Numbered from the stretch's first letter, positions 1 through 9,058 are shown. The stretch is DNA of 10,632 nucleotides from CAZNPU01 sp964575335 (GCA_964575335.1 CAZNPU010000047.1:1-10632); one strand, 5' to 3'. Numbers and translations are program-made. Notes: a model not told the origin generated them from the letters alone.

Positions 1-31
1 CAAGGAGTGATCATTACTATGACTGTGACTC

Positions 32-169
32 ATAGCCACGGGTGGAAACCCGTGGAATAAAGAAGGAGCGTTCATCTTCGGTTTCACCCCTTCGGGGGGT
101 GAGAGAAAGAGCATTGGCTCACTCACATTTTCGCTGCTGCTGCCACCACGGGTTTCCACCCGTGGCTAT
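32..169. repeat. Hairpin-ended inverted-repeat cassette
   Basis: A perfect 24-base inverted repeat has its left arm at 32-55 and its right arm at 146-169, enclosing 90 bases. Each arm is itself a hairpin: CCACGGGT (36-43), loop GGAA, ACCCGTGG (48-55), and the mirror of this on the right. The interior carries another strong hairpin near 86-103, of the form CACCCC-TTCG-GGGGTG. Two REP-like hairpins in opposite orientation are the architecture of a BIME or small MITE. No transposase gene is present, so any mobility would need a partner elsewhere, such as a REP-associated tyrosine transposase. This family assignment is an inference from structure. The element lies downstream of the isomerase gene and may also slow transcription arriving from it. 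Confidence 0.75.
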
Positions 170-309
170 AACTGCAACTTCAAAATCTTTGCGATGACGC
201 ACAATCCTCACACTTCCGTGTGCGAGATTGCCACACCTTCGCGCAAACTCTCCACACATGCATGCGTCGGCACGCTTCAGCCTCCACCAGTGCAAGTGCA
301 TACATGCAC
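170..309. other. Non-coding 3' flank of the isomerase gene
   Basis: I see no credible gene here. Two small hairpins are present. CACAC-TTCC-GTGTG lies near 211-224. AGTGCAT-AC-ATGCACT at 295-310 directly abuts the stop codon of the minus-strand isomerase gene. Neither is followed by a T-run on the minus strand, so they are at best weak terminators. Short open frames over this stretch are shadows of the isomerase gene or lack start signals. Confidence 0.45.
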
Positions 310-1302
310 TCAAATCCACCACGGCTTTCCGGGCTGCTCTGCGATGATGATCTCGCTGAGGTATGCGACCGCCTTCTCGAAACCTTCGGTGAGCGACATG
401 AGCGGATCTTCGTGCTCGATGCTCAGGACGCCGTCGTAACCGTAACGTTTGAGCATGGAGACAAACGGCTTCCAGAACGTATCGCCATGACCGTACCCGC
501 AGGTTCGGAACGTCCACGAGCGATGTTTGAGATCGTCATACGGCCGTGCATCGTTGTAGCCGTTGCGCGGGCCTTCATGTCGATCAAGTTCCGTATCTTT
601 GGCGTGAACGTAAAACAGCAGCCCCGCTTCGCCAAGTTCGCGCGCAGCGAGCACCGGATCGATTCCCTGCCAGAACAAGTGTGACGGATCGAGGTTTGCA
701 CCAAGCGCCGGCTTTCCTTTCAGGCCGGAGGCTTTCATCGCGCGCTCGGAGAGTCGGATGAGCGTATCGGGGTTGTACACGCAGAACCCCGGATGCGCTT
801 CCCAGGCGATCTTGACGCCGTGCTGCCTGGCGAGTTTGGCCTGCTCAGCCCAATACGGCACCAGCACCTTGTCCCATTGATAAGCAAGGATGTCCCGAAA
901 ATCAGGCGGCCAGGCACATGTCACCCAGTTGGGCGTTTTGTCGCTTGGCGAACCGCCCGGACAACCTGAGAACGTCACCACGGTGTCGGTGCCGAGTTTG
1001 GGCGCAAGTTTGACGGCGGTGACGAATGCTGCGTGATCTCGCCGGGCATGTGCCCGATTGGGATGTACCGGGTTGCCGTGGACCGCCAGCGCTGAAACTT
1101 CCAGATCGTACTCCGCGATCATGGCTTTGATTTCCCGCAACTGCTTTTCAGATGCGAGCAGCTTTTCCGGTTCGAAAAACGGCTTTCCGGGATAGCCGCC
1201 CACGGGAAGCTCAATCGCGTCCAGCCCGACCTCCGCGCAGTATTTCAGAGCGTCTTCAAGACTCATTCCAGCAAACAACGCCGCCATTACGCCAAGCTTC
1301 AT
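310..1302 (-). CDS. Sugar phosphate isomerase/epimerase (xylose isomerase-like TIM barrel)
   Basis: The 330-residue product matches the AP-endonuclease-2/xylose isomerase-like TIM-barrel superfamily, which includes IolE and tagatose/psicose epimerases. These enzymes isomerise or epimerise sugars, inositol derivatives or their phosphates using a divalent metal. The metal-site pattern is visible: Glu168 in IAWEAHP, Asp205 and His208 in NLDPSHLFWQ, His233 in VHAKDTE and Glu296 in LSIEHEDP. The N-terminus (KLGVMAALFAGMSLEDAL) gives the first beta strand and helix. I chose the start at 1302 rather than the in-frame ATG at 1353 because AGGAG (1310-1314) lies 7 bases upstream and the protein then begins directly at the first barrel strand. 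No signal peptide is seen, so it should be cytoplasmic. It is divergent from the gene at 1434, with 131 bases between them. The substrate cannot be told from the sequence. Planctomycetes carry many paralogues, often for carbohydrate breakdown. Confidence 0.9.
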   Translation of the reverse strand: MKLGVMAALFAGMSLEDALKYCAEVGLDAIELPVGGYPGKPFFEPEKLLASEKQLREIKAMIAEYDLEVSALAVHGNPVHPNRAHARRDHAAFVTAVKLAPKLGTDTVVTFSGCPGGSPSDKTPNWVTCAWPPDFRDILAYQWDKVLVPYWAEQAKLARQHGVKIAWEAHPGFCVYNPDTLIRLSERAMKASGLKGKPALGANLDPSHLFWQGIDPVLAARELGEAGLLFYVHAKDTELDRHEGPRNGYNDARPYDDLKHRSWTFRTCGYGHGDTFWKPFVSMLKRYGYDGVLSIEHEDPLMSLTEGFEKAVAYLSEIIIAEQPGKPWWI

Positions 1303-1309
1303 GCAACTT

Positions 1310-1314
1310 CTCCT
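1310..1314 (-). promoter_or_regulatory. Ribosome binding site of the isomerase gene
   Basis: AGGAG on the minus strand, 7 bases before the ATG at 1302. It decides the start against the longer frame beginning at 1353, whose extra 17 residues are rich in His, Arg and Cys and do not look like part of the barrel. Confidence 0.8.
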
Positions 1315-1433
1315 GCGAATGTGCGGACAATGGTACCAGTTTTCGATTTTCATCCGGCTGGTCGCGGCACTTCCGATGCCGAGCCGATATCGGGCCGCTG
1401 GACCTGGCCGGAGATTTTCGCGAGAATGAACGC

Positions 1434-2924
1434 ATGCGCATTGCTGGACTGCTTTGCATCGTGGTGACTTTGCTGATCGGCGCAGCTTTCGTCGACAGCC
1501 CGGATCAAGGCGACGGCGAGGTCAATGCGCAGCTGCAGCGCGTCGTGCTGCGCGTCAACCGCCATACCGAAGTTCACGGCGTCATCGAGCTTGAAGATAA
1601 CGACGTCATTGTGGTGCGCAACCGCCGCGGTGAAGTGGAAAGCTTTGCCAAATCGCGCCTGCTGCAGATCGTTCGGCTGACCGAGCCGGAGCCGGGACAG
1701 ACTGGAATCGTGGTGTTTCTGGACGGCCAGACGCGCGAAGGCGTGATCATCGAAGACGGGTACGACCACGTCGTTATCGAAATCGAAGGCGTGCGTGCGA
1801 AGATCAAGAGACAGGTTGTCAGCCACGTCGTGCTCACCCCCACCGTCGAGCAGCGATACCGCGAATTCAAAGCCTCGATTCAGCCGGGCATGTACGATGC
1901 GCACCTCACGCTGTGCCGCTGGCTCTACGACCGGCGAGAATACGCGCTGGCCAAGCGTGAACTTGACGAACTGCTCTCGCAGGTCGAGATATACGAAGCC
2001 CGCGAGCTGCTGCGGATCGTCGAAGCGCATCTTGCATTGCTGCAGAAGCCGGCACAAAAAGACAAAACCGGGAAAGACGAAACCGACGCATCAGGCTCTG
2101 TCAGCCGGCAAGGCGAATCGGCCTCTGAACAATCTGATGGTCTCGGCGAGGACGCTGCTGCCAAACCGCGCAGCGGTCCGGTTTATCCTTCAGATATCCT
2201 GCCCAGTACGCTGATCTCGCACGAGGATGTGAACATCATCCGCGTGTATGAGCTCGACTTCGAGCATCCGGTCCGGGTCACGATCACCCCCGATACCGTT
2301 CGTGAACTGATCGAGAAGTACGGCACTGATAAGCTCATCCCCTCCACCCAGGCCGGCCGAAACGCGCTGTTTCGCGCAGCTGCGGACCGCCCGCTGGAGA
2401 TCGTGCGGCTTATGTTCGAACTGCGGGCTCGTGAGATGTATCCGCAGATTCGCGTCAACAGCGAGCCGTATGCGCTGAATCTGTTTCGCCAGCGCGTGCA
2501 CGATACCTGGCTGATCAACACCTGCGCCACCAGTCGATGCCACGGCGGGCCGGATGCGGGCGATTTCTTCCTGCATCGCCGCAATTTCCGTGATGAGCGC
2601 GTGCGGTACACCAACCTCCTGATTCTGGAGCGGCTGCAGCTTGATCCGGATTGGCCGCTGATCAATTACGATGATCCGGAGCAGTCGCTGATCATTCAGT
2701 ACGGCCTGCCGCGAGATCTGGCCCGCAAGCCCCATCCGCCAGTGCCGGGCTGGAAACCGGCGTTCAGCCCTTCCAATCGACGGTTGATCAATGACGCTGT
2801 GAAGTGGATTCGCTCAATGATGCAGCCTCGGCCGGATTATCCGGTGGAATACGAGCCGCCACGCCTGCGTCGCCCGCAGGCTCCGCCTGAGGAAACGCCG
2901 CCTTTCGCCACCCCGGATCGCTGA
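1434..2924 (+). CDS. Secreted hypothetical protein with beta repeats and a C-terminal cytochrome-c-like CX4CH motif
   Basis: The 496-residue product begins with a short signal sequence or anchor (MRIAGLLCIVVTLLIGAAFV). Residues about 36-83 and 90-135 look like two copies of one small beta unit, each with alternating hydrophobic strands (HGVIELEDNDVIVV and EGVIIEDGYDHVVIEI) and a closing IV/VV-x-L-T segment. Residues about 138-203 are TPR-like helices, and 204-250 is a charged low-complexity linker. The C-terminus holds CATSRCHGG (Cys364, Cys369, His370), then DDPEQSLI, a KPHPPVPG segment and a final INDAVKWI helix. This order resembles planctomycetal cytochrome-c-like domains (CxxCHG...PxxSLL...HxG...WI), but the heme-type motif is CX4CH instead of CX2CH. 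Heme binding is therefore inferred, and it could instead be a disulfide-stabilised relic. An upstream extension to 1152 would overlap the isomerase gene and lacks a signal sequence, so ATG 1434 is preferred, although its ribosome site is weak. Confidence 0.8.
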   Translation: MRIAGLLCIVVTLLIGAAFVDSPDQGDGEVNAQLQRVVLRVNRHTEVHGVIELEDNDVIVVRNRRGEVESFAKSRLLQIVRLTEPEPGQTGIVVFLDGQTREGVIIEDGYDHVVIEIEGVRAKIKRQVVSHVVLTPTVEQRYREFKASIQPGMYDAHLTLCRWLYDRREYALAKRELDELLSQVEIYEARELLRIVEAHLALLQKPAQKDKTGKDETDASGSVSRQGESASEQSDGLGEDAAAKPRSGPVYPSDILPSTLISHEDVNIIRVYELDFEHPVRVTITPDTVRELIEKYGTDKLIPSTQAGRNALFRAAADRPLEIVRLMFELRAREMYPQIRVNSEPYALNLFRQRVHDTWLINTCATSRCHGGPDAGDFFLHRRNFRDERVRYTNLLILERLQLDPDWPLINYDDPEQSLIIQYGLPRDLARKPHPPVPGWKPAFSPSNRRLINDAVKWIRSMMQPRPDYPVEYEPPRLRRPQAPPEETPPFATPDR

Positions 2925-3217
2925 TCGCACACCGGTCGGCAGGTCGGCAACTCGCCAGGATTCCGCCATTACCGCTCAATTTGGCCGTTGCCCGACCATA
3001 ATCCGACAAAGCGGAACCGGCAGCAACCATCGGCCGAACCCTTCAAGGCTGCCGCATTGCTGTTACACTACGCGATCAGTCCGCAGTGGCCGTGATCGGC
3101 GAGATGACATCCATTCGTCAGAACGCCATCCGCAACTGCACTCACTTGAACCCCAGCCCGACAGCTGAAAGCCATACGCTGACAGCTCTATCCAGAAGCC
3201 TGAAAGCGAGACGTTTT
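2925..3217. other. Intergenic region upstream of the coiled-coil gene
   Basis: This 293-base gap has no clear terminator for the preceding gene. It holds a direct repeat, GGTCGGCA twice in tandem (about 2935-2950), and an imperfect inverted copy, GTTGCCCGACC, near 2987-2997. Near 3170-3205 there are related CAGCTGAAAGC and CGCTGACAGC words that look like decayed repeat sequence. Confidence 0.4.
3042..3069 (+). promoter_or_regulatory. Weak sigma-70-like promoter candidate
   Basis: TACACT at 3064-3069 resembles a -10 box. TTCAAG at 3042-3047 is a poor -35 candidate at 16-base spacing. It lies about 150 bases before the start of the coiled-coil gene and is the best candidate I can see in this gap. 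A -10 of this quality can occur by chance. Confidence 0.25.
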
Positions 3218-5254
3218 ATGAAAGTGCAAATTCGATCAATCAGCGCCTGCCTGTGCTGTGCCAGCCTGCTGTTTGTCCAGGCCGGCTGTGAGGATGCCGC
3301 AGCCCGCCAGCGTGAAGAGGTCCAGCAACAGCTCGCTGAGATCAATCGTGATTTGCAAAAAGCGCTGGCTTCCGCCTCCGCTGCTCCGACCAGCGAGGCC
3401 GCCCAATCGCTCAACGCCGTCGTCACTCGACTAAGCGGCATCACCGAGGGCGGTTCCGGTCAGCAAGCGTCCAAATCGATGCTCTCAGCAACCGCGCTGC
3501 GTGAGCTGGCCATGATCGCTCAGGCCAAAGCCGCCAGCATCGAGGCAAACCACAGCGCCCGTCGCACGGTGCTAGGCCGCAAGCTCGACGCTTCAGCCCG
3601 CCTTGCAGCCTTGGCGACGGGCATGACCAGTCTCGATCCTTCCAATGCCCGCGCGCACTTGCAGCAGCAGATGGCTGACGCCCAGCGACGCGCTGAGCAG
3701 CTCGCCGGCGAAATTGAGCAGCTTCGCGGCCCGATCGAATCGCGCACCCAGGCCAATGCCCAGCGGGCCATCCAGGTTGAGCAGTTGCGGCTGGAAATCG
3801 CTCAGTTGATCCAAAAAGCCCAGGAGCTTGGCCCCGCCGACGGCTTTGAAACCTACAAGCAGGCTGCCGAGATCAACCGACAGGCCGACCGCATTCAATA
3901 TGAAATCTCCAACGAGGAAGTGGAGCTTGACTATTCGCTGGTGCCTCAGCATGAAGCTGCCGAGCGACTGGCCGATCAGCTGCACGCAATGATCGAAGCG
4001 CTGCAGACGACGCAAAACGCAATGAATTCATTTGCGCAGGCGACATCTGCAAGCGCACGCGAAGCCCGGTCGCAGATCGACGCCATCATGGCGGAGGTGA
4101 CGCAGGAGCTTCACCAGATTCGCAACCAGTCGAACGATGAGTTGAATGCAGCATATGAAGAAGCCCTTGCTGCACTGACTCGCGCCGCTTCGCAGGCTGA
4201 TGCTGCTGCGCGAAGCGCAACTGGTGATCAGGTTCACGCCGCACGGGTGCTGGCAGCACGTGTTCGTGAAGCTCTCGGACAAGTGCACTGGAGCCGCGCC
4301 AAGGGCCTGGAAGATCACGCTGCACTGCTGGCGCGCATGGCTGAGGTGCAAAACGCCACCGGCACTGCTGAGCGCAGTGTTGCGGAAGAACTCGCATCGG
4401 TGAGCGCAGCAGCAGAAGAAGCGATCGAACAGGCCAAGGCTGCGTTTGCGGAAGCCCAGGACATCCTCAGCCAGGTGGGCGGCCGCGGCAACCAGGCTGC
4501 AGTTGAGGCATTTCGCAACAATCTCGACAGCGTTACCGCTGTGCTGTCAGGCCGGCGCAGCATGGCAGCGGCGTCACCCACGAGCTTCTCCTCAAGCGCT
4601 GCACCCACAGCAACCGGCGCTGAATCGCCCGAGGCAATCGTGGCGATGGTTCAAAACGCCTCAGATATCATGGGGCTTACTGCGATCTTCGATCTGCTGA
4701 CGCCGATTGAGCAGGCCGAGGGCATCTCGCCTGATGTTGCGCAGGCGTTCAACGCCCTCCGAACACTGCTCACCGGCACAGCTGCGCTGGATAAAGCGCT
4801 GCAGGCGCAGTTTGGACGCGGCGTGGCGGATATCCCGGGCATGGAAATGCTGGCCATGGGTGCGGGTGATTTGCCAAAAGTGCAAAGCGCTCACGTGGAG
4901 TCGGTCGAGGGCGATCGCGGCTCGATCTCAATCACCGATGCCAAGGGCGAAACGAACTCCGTCGGCATCGTTCGAATCAATGGGCGCTGGTTCATCGACG
5001 CTTCCGACATATCAGATCTGGCTGATATGGACGAACTGCTCGGCCCCGGCGGAGCTGCCGATCCCCAGGCTCAGGCCATGATGACGCAGTTCATCGGCAT
5101 GTTTCAGGCGATGGGTTCCGCCATGCACCAGCTTGCCCAGGACGTGCAAAACGGCCAATTCAGTTCGTTTGACGCATTTGTCACGCAGTCCCAGCAGCGC
5201 ATGCAGCAGATGATGATGCAGTCCGGCGGGTTCGGCGGCATGCCTGGCATGTAA
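3218..5254 (+). CDS. Large coiled-coil, lipoprotein-like hypothetical protein
   Basis: I do not recognise a named family. The 678-residue product starts MKVQIRSISACLCCASLLFVQAGC, a typical export leader ending in a possible lipobox at Cys24. The residue at -3 is Gln instead of Leu/Val/Ile, so lipidation is uncertain. Residues about 28-445 are rich in Ala, Gln, Glu and Arg with long heptad-like stretches, predicting extended coiled coil. A Ser/Ala/Thr/Pro linker follows (about 447-475). Next comes a compact region (about 475-600) with a beta-rich segment near 553-595 that ends in GIVRINGRWFIDAS, similar in style to NTF2-like or Lumazine-type secreted domains. The C-terminus is Gln/Met/Gly-rich (QQRMQQMMMQSGGFGGMPGM). 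I chose ATG 3218 over the in-frame ATG at 3086 because it puts the export leader at the N-terminus. A structural role in the periplasm or on a membrane is an inference from architecture only. Confidence 0.82.
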   Translation: MKVQIRSISACLCCASLLFVQAGCEDAAARQREEVQQQLAEINRDLQKALASASAAPTSEAAQSLNAVVTRLSGITEGGSGQQASKSMLSATALRELAMIAQAKAASIEANHSARRTVLGRKLDASARLAALATGMTSLDPSNARAHLQQQMADAQRRAEQLAGEIEQLRGPIESRTQANAQRAIQVEQLRLEIAQLIQKAQELGPADGFETYKQAAEINRQADRIQYEISNEEVELDYSLVPQHEAAERLADQLHAMIEALQTTQNAMNSFAQATSASAREARSQIDAIMAEVTQELHQIRNQSNDELNAAYEEALAALTRAASQADAAARSATGDQVHAARVLAARVREALGQVHWSRAKGLEDHAALLARMAEVQNATGTAERSVAEELASVSAAAEEAIEQAKAAFAEAQDILSQVGGRGNQAAVEAFRNNLDSVTAVLSGRRSMAAASPTSFSSSAAPTATGAESPEAIVAMVQNASDIMGLTAIFDLLTPIEQAEGISPDVAQAFNALRTLLTGTAALDKALQAQFGRGVADIPGMEMLAMGAGDLPKVQSAHVESVEGDRGSISITDAKGETNSVGIVRINGRWFIDASDISDLADMDELLGPGGAADPQAQAMMTQFIGMFQAMGSAMHQLAQDVQNGQFSSFDAFVTQSQQRMQQMMMQSGGFGGMPGM

Positions 5255-5286
5255 CCAGCGCACGCAGACAGACGCGCCGCCGCTGC

Positions 5287-5318
5287 CGCTGCTGCTGTGC
5301 AGCATCGCAGCGTTTATT
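5287..5318 (+). terminator. Intrinsic terminator of the coiled-coil gene
   Basis: The outer stem CGCTGC (5287-5292) pairs with GCAGCG (5307-5312). The inner stem TGCTG (5293-5297) pairs with CAGCA (5300-5304), with a two-base bulge (TC, 5305-5306). TTTATT follows at once. It lies 33 bases after the stop codon at 5254 and should separate this transcript from the small membrane-protein gene. Confidence 0.7.
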
Positions 5319-5373
5319 GCACGCTTGCCTGCAGCACATGATCATTCGTGTGATGCAATGCATGCCATAATTC

Positions 5374-5380
5374 AAGGGGG
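5374..5380 (+). promoter_or_regulatory. Strong ribosome binding site
   Basis: AAGGGGG lies 6 bases before ATG 5387. It is the clearest Shine-Dalgarno site on the plus strand here and supports the reality and start of the small membrane-protein gene. Confidence 0.75.
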
Positions 5381-5386
5381 TGCGTC

Positions 5387-5806
5387 ATGCCCGAATTCAT
5401 ACGCTCATCACTTGAACCGCCATCATCTGCTGCGGACGATCGCCAGCCCCGCCGCTTTCGCATGCATCGACTGTGGGCTGTACCGCTCCTGCTGAGCGCA
5501 TTGGGCGTTGCCGGCGCGGGAAGGTACATGCTTAGCAAATTGAATGAAGCGCTGCAGAAATCGCCCGACCACGCGGCCAGCGTGCCGCAGCAGGTGCTTG
5601 ATGTCATTCAGAATCGCAACATGCTTTTTGTGGTGATGGCGGTACCGATTGCATGCGCGATGCTGCAGTTTTCCTCAACCAAAAGCCGCAGCATGGCGTG
5701 GCTGCTGTTCGGCTTCGGCTCGCTCTGGACCTTCGCAGTCTTCGCCCTGCTGCTGTACTGCTTCATCATGTTCATCGCGCCACTGTATCAGTATCAGCCG
5801 CTTTGA
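5387..5806 (+). CDS. Small three-helix membrane protein of unknown function
   Basis: I do not recognise a family for this 139-residue protein. A polar N-terminal tail of about 27 residues (MPEFIRSSLEPPSSAADDRQ) is followed by predicted membrane helices at about 28-46 (LWAVPLLLSALGVAGAG), 78-96 (NMLFVVMAVPIACAMLQF) and 104-131 (AWLLFGFGSLWTFAVFALLL and beyond). A polar loop of about 30 residues lies between helices 1 and 2. The basic run PRRFRMHR just before helix 1 suggests a cytoplasmic N-terminus. No catalytic or binding motif is visible. The gene follows a terminator and has its own strong ribosome site, so it is probably transcribed on its own. It converges with the pyrophosphatase gene across a 720-base repeat-rich gap. 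Confidence 0.8.
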   Translation: MPEFIRSSLEPPSSAADDRQPRRFRMHRLWAVPLLLSALGVAGAGRYMLSKLNEALQKSPDHAASVPQQVLDVIQNRNMLFVVMAVPIACAMLQFSSTKSRSMAWLLFGFGSLWTFAVFALLLYCFIMFIAPLYQYQPL

Positions 5807-5819
5807 CTTTCGAAAGTCA
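5804..5819. repeat. 16-base perfect palindrome over the stop codon
   Basis: TGACTTTCGAAAGTCA starts with the TGA stop codon of the small membrane-protein gene and is perfectly self-complementary. No T-run follows, so it is not a standard intrinsic terminator. It could be a 3' mRNA hairpin with a very small loop, or a dimeric protein site. Confidence 0.6.
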
Positions 5820-5946
5820 CAGGACGACCGTGCCAGATGTGCCGCTGCATGGGCACAACACGGCCAGCACAAAGCTCAAAGATAAAGACGACCCGGGAAA
5901 CAAAAATCTACTCGCAGCGGGTCGAACAGTAGCGTAACGGAGCGTC

Positions 5947-5975
5947 GGGTGGGTAGAGCGAAGCGAAACCCACCC
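5947..5975. repeat. REP-like stem-loop with GCGAAGCGAAA loop
   Basis: GGGTGGGT (5947-5954) pairs with ACCCACCC (5968-5975) around a 13-base loop, AGAGCGAAGCGAA. Words of the form 'GGGT(A/T)GAGCGAAGCGAAACCC' recur between genes in many unrelated bacteria and are usually regarded as REP-like sequences. That statement is recollection, not a search. It may help to terminate or stabilise the upstream transcript. Confidence 0.55.
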
Positions 5976-6080
5976 TACCATTGAGCCCATGCAATATACG
6001 TGCTCACTCTGTCATTCAGAAGCTGCGTTTGGCGCGCATCTTTCTCTCATTTTCCGGCGCGCCGAATGCTGAATGTTGCG

Positions 6081-6206
6081 GTCCAAACGCGTTGTGATGC
6101 GATCAAAACGCGATATGACACCGTCAAAACGCGAAACTGAGTGATCAAAACCAAAAGTTACGCCATCACAACGCGAAATTGCACCATCAAAATCCGGAAT
6201 TCCCGG
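6081..6206. repeat. Six-unit degenerate 21-base tandem array
   Basis: Six consecutive 21-base units start at 6081, 6102, 6123, 6144, 6165 and 6186. Most begin (A/G)TCAAAACGCGAA and end in a variable part closing with CC or G. The units have no spacers, so this is not a CRISPR. Read on the minus strand in one frame, the period encodes a seven-residue repeat with consensus GVISRFD (observed GAISRCD, GVTFGFD, HSVSRFD, GVISRFD, RITTRLD). Each unit carries an A4 tract at the same phase, two helical turns apart. It may be a decayed coiled-coil coding repeat or a curved-DNA element. Confidence 0.8.
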
Positions 6207-6221
6207 CGCAACATCCGAGTA

Positions 6222-6265
6222 GCGAAAGAAAAAAAACAAAGCTGCGAAGTCACGCTGTGTCTTCG
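6222..6265 (-). terminator. Possible minus-strand terminator
   Basis: On the minus strand, CGAAG (6265-6261) and CTTCG (6249-6245) can form a 5-base stem with an 11-base loop. A run of eight T (6236-6229) follows after about 8 bases. It is about 260 bases downstream of the pyrophosphatase stop codon, so it could end that transcript. The gap between stem and T-run makes it a weak candidate. Confidence 0.25.
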
Positions 6266-6295
6266 ATTTCGAGAAAGCCCCGAGTCGCTGGGCCT

Positions 6296-6372
6296 TGAGA
6301 CAAGGGGACAAGGAGATGGGGTGAGAGGGAGATGGATGCACCTGTCTCCTTGTCTCCCCCCTCTCCTCCCCC
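6296..6372. repeat. Purine/pyrimidine-rich inverted repeat
   Basis: A nearly all-purine arm (about 6297-6337, built from short GACAAGG, GAGATGG and GAGAGGG words) is followed by a nearly all-pyrimidine arm (about 6340-6372). A perfect 10-base pairing GACAAGGAGA (6307-6316) with TCTCCTTGTC (6345-6354) lies within a longer imperfect one. The roughly 7-base word structure resembles short tandem repeats seen in cyanobacterial and planctomycete genomes. It could form a large hairpin or a triplex. Confidence 0.6.
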
Positions 6373-6423
6373 GGCACCCAAAGCGAAGCATTGGATCATG
6401 CGCTGAGGCGCAACGGGTCGCCA

Positions 6424-6471
6424 TGCGTGCGCACGCACACCGCCTCGCCCTGCTGCATCGTGGGCGGTGTG
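6424..6471. repeat. Z-DNA-type palindrome joined to a 9-base stem
   Basis: TGCGTGCGCACGCA (6424-6437) is a perfect 14-base palindrome inside a strict pyrimidine-purine alternation from 6422 to 6440. It overlaps the left arm of a second structure, CACACCGCC (6436-6444) with GGCGGTGTG (6463-6471) around an 18-base loop. The latter begins 56 bases after the pyrophosphatase stop codon and could be its 3' hairpin, but no T-run follows on the minus strand. Confidence 0.5.
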
Positions 6472-6526
6472 TGAGGTGTTTGCTTCCGCTTCGGACGTTT
6501 TCCCGATCGCTCGCTCGCAGCCCTGC

Positions 6527-9058
<2,532 letters not shown>

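Larger units (their letters stand above)
5807..6526. other. 720-base repeat-rich gap between convergent genes
   Basis: I see no convincing gene. Open frames here are either made by the 21-base array or cross the purine-rich repeat, and none has a ribosome site. From left to right it contains a CGACCCG/CGGGTCG inverted pair (5889-5895 and 5918-5924), a GGGTGGGT stem-loop (5947-5975), the palindrome CGGCGCGCCG (6055-6064), the 21-base tandem array (6081-6206), an A8 run (6229-6236), the purine/pyrimidine inverted repeat (6296-6372), a Z-type palindrome (6424-6437) and a 9-base stem (6436-6471). Confidence 0.6.

Noticed and set aside
119..517. 132-residue minus-strand open frame at the left edge
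   Set aside because: Most of it lies over the isomerase gene in another frame, and its end runs through the hairpin cassette. It has no ribosome site or recognisable domain.
1303..1433. Divergent promoters between the isomerase and cytochrome-like genes
   Set aside because: Words such as TACCAT and GACAAT occur, but no pair with acceptable spacing could be defended on either strand.
1350..2057. 235-residue minus-strand open frame opposite the cytochrome-like gene
   Set aside because: It is antisense to a protein with a clear signal sequence and domain layout. The frame is long because of codon bias in high-GC DNA, and the product shows no coherent domain.
6081..6206. CRISPR array
   Set aside because: The 21-base units follow each other without unique spacers and no cas genes are present.
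6012..6377. 121-residue minus-strand frame containing the heptapeptide repeats, as a live gene
   Set aside because: Only the repeat part looks protein-like. The N-terminal part is translated purine-rich repeat and a poly-T run, with no ribosome site. It is kept as a repeat observation and not called as a gene.
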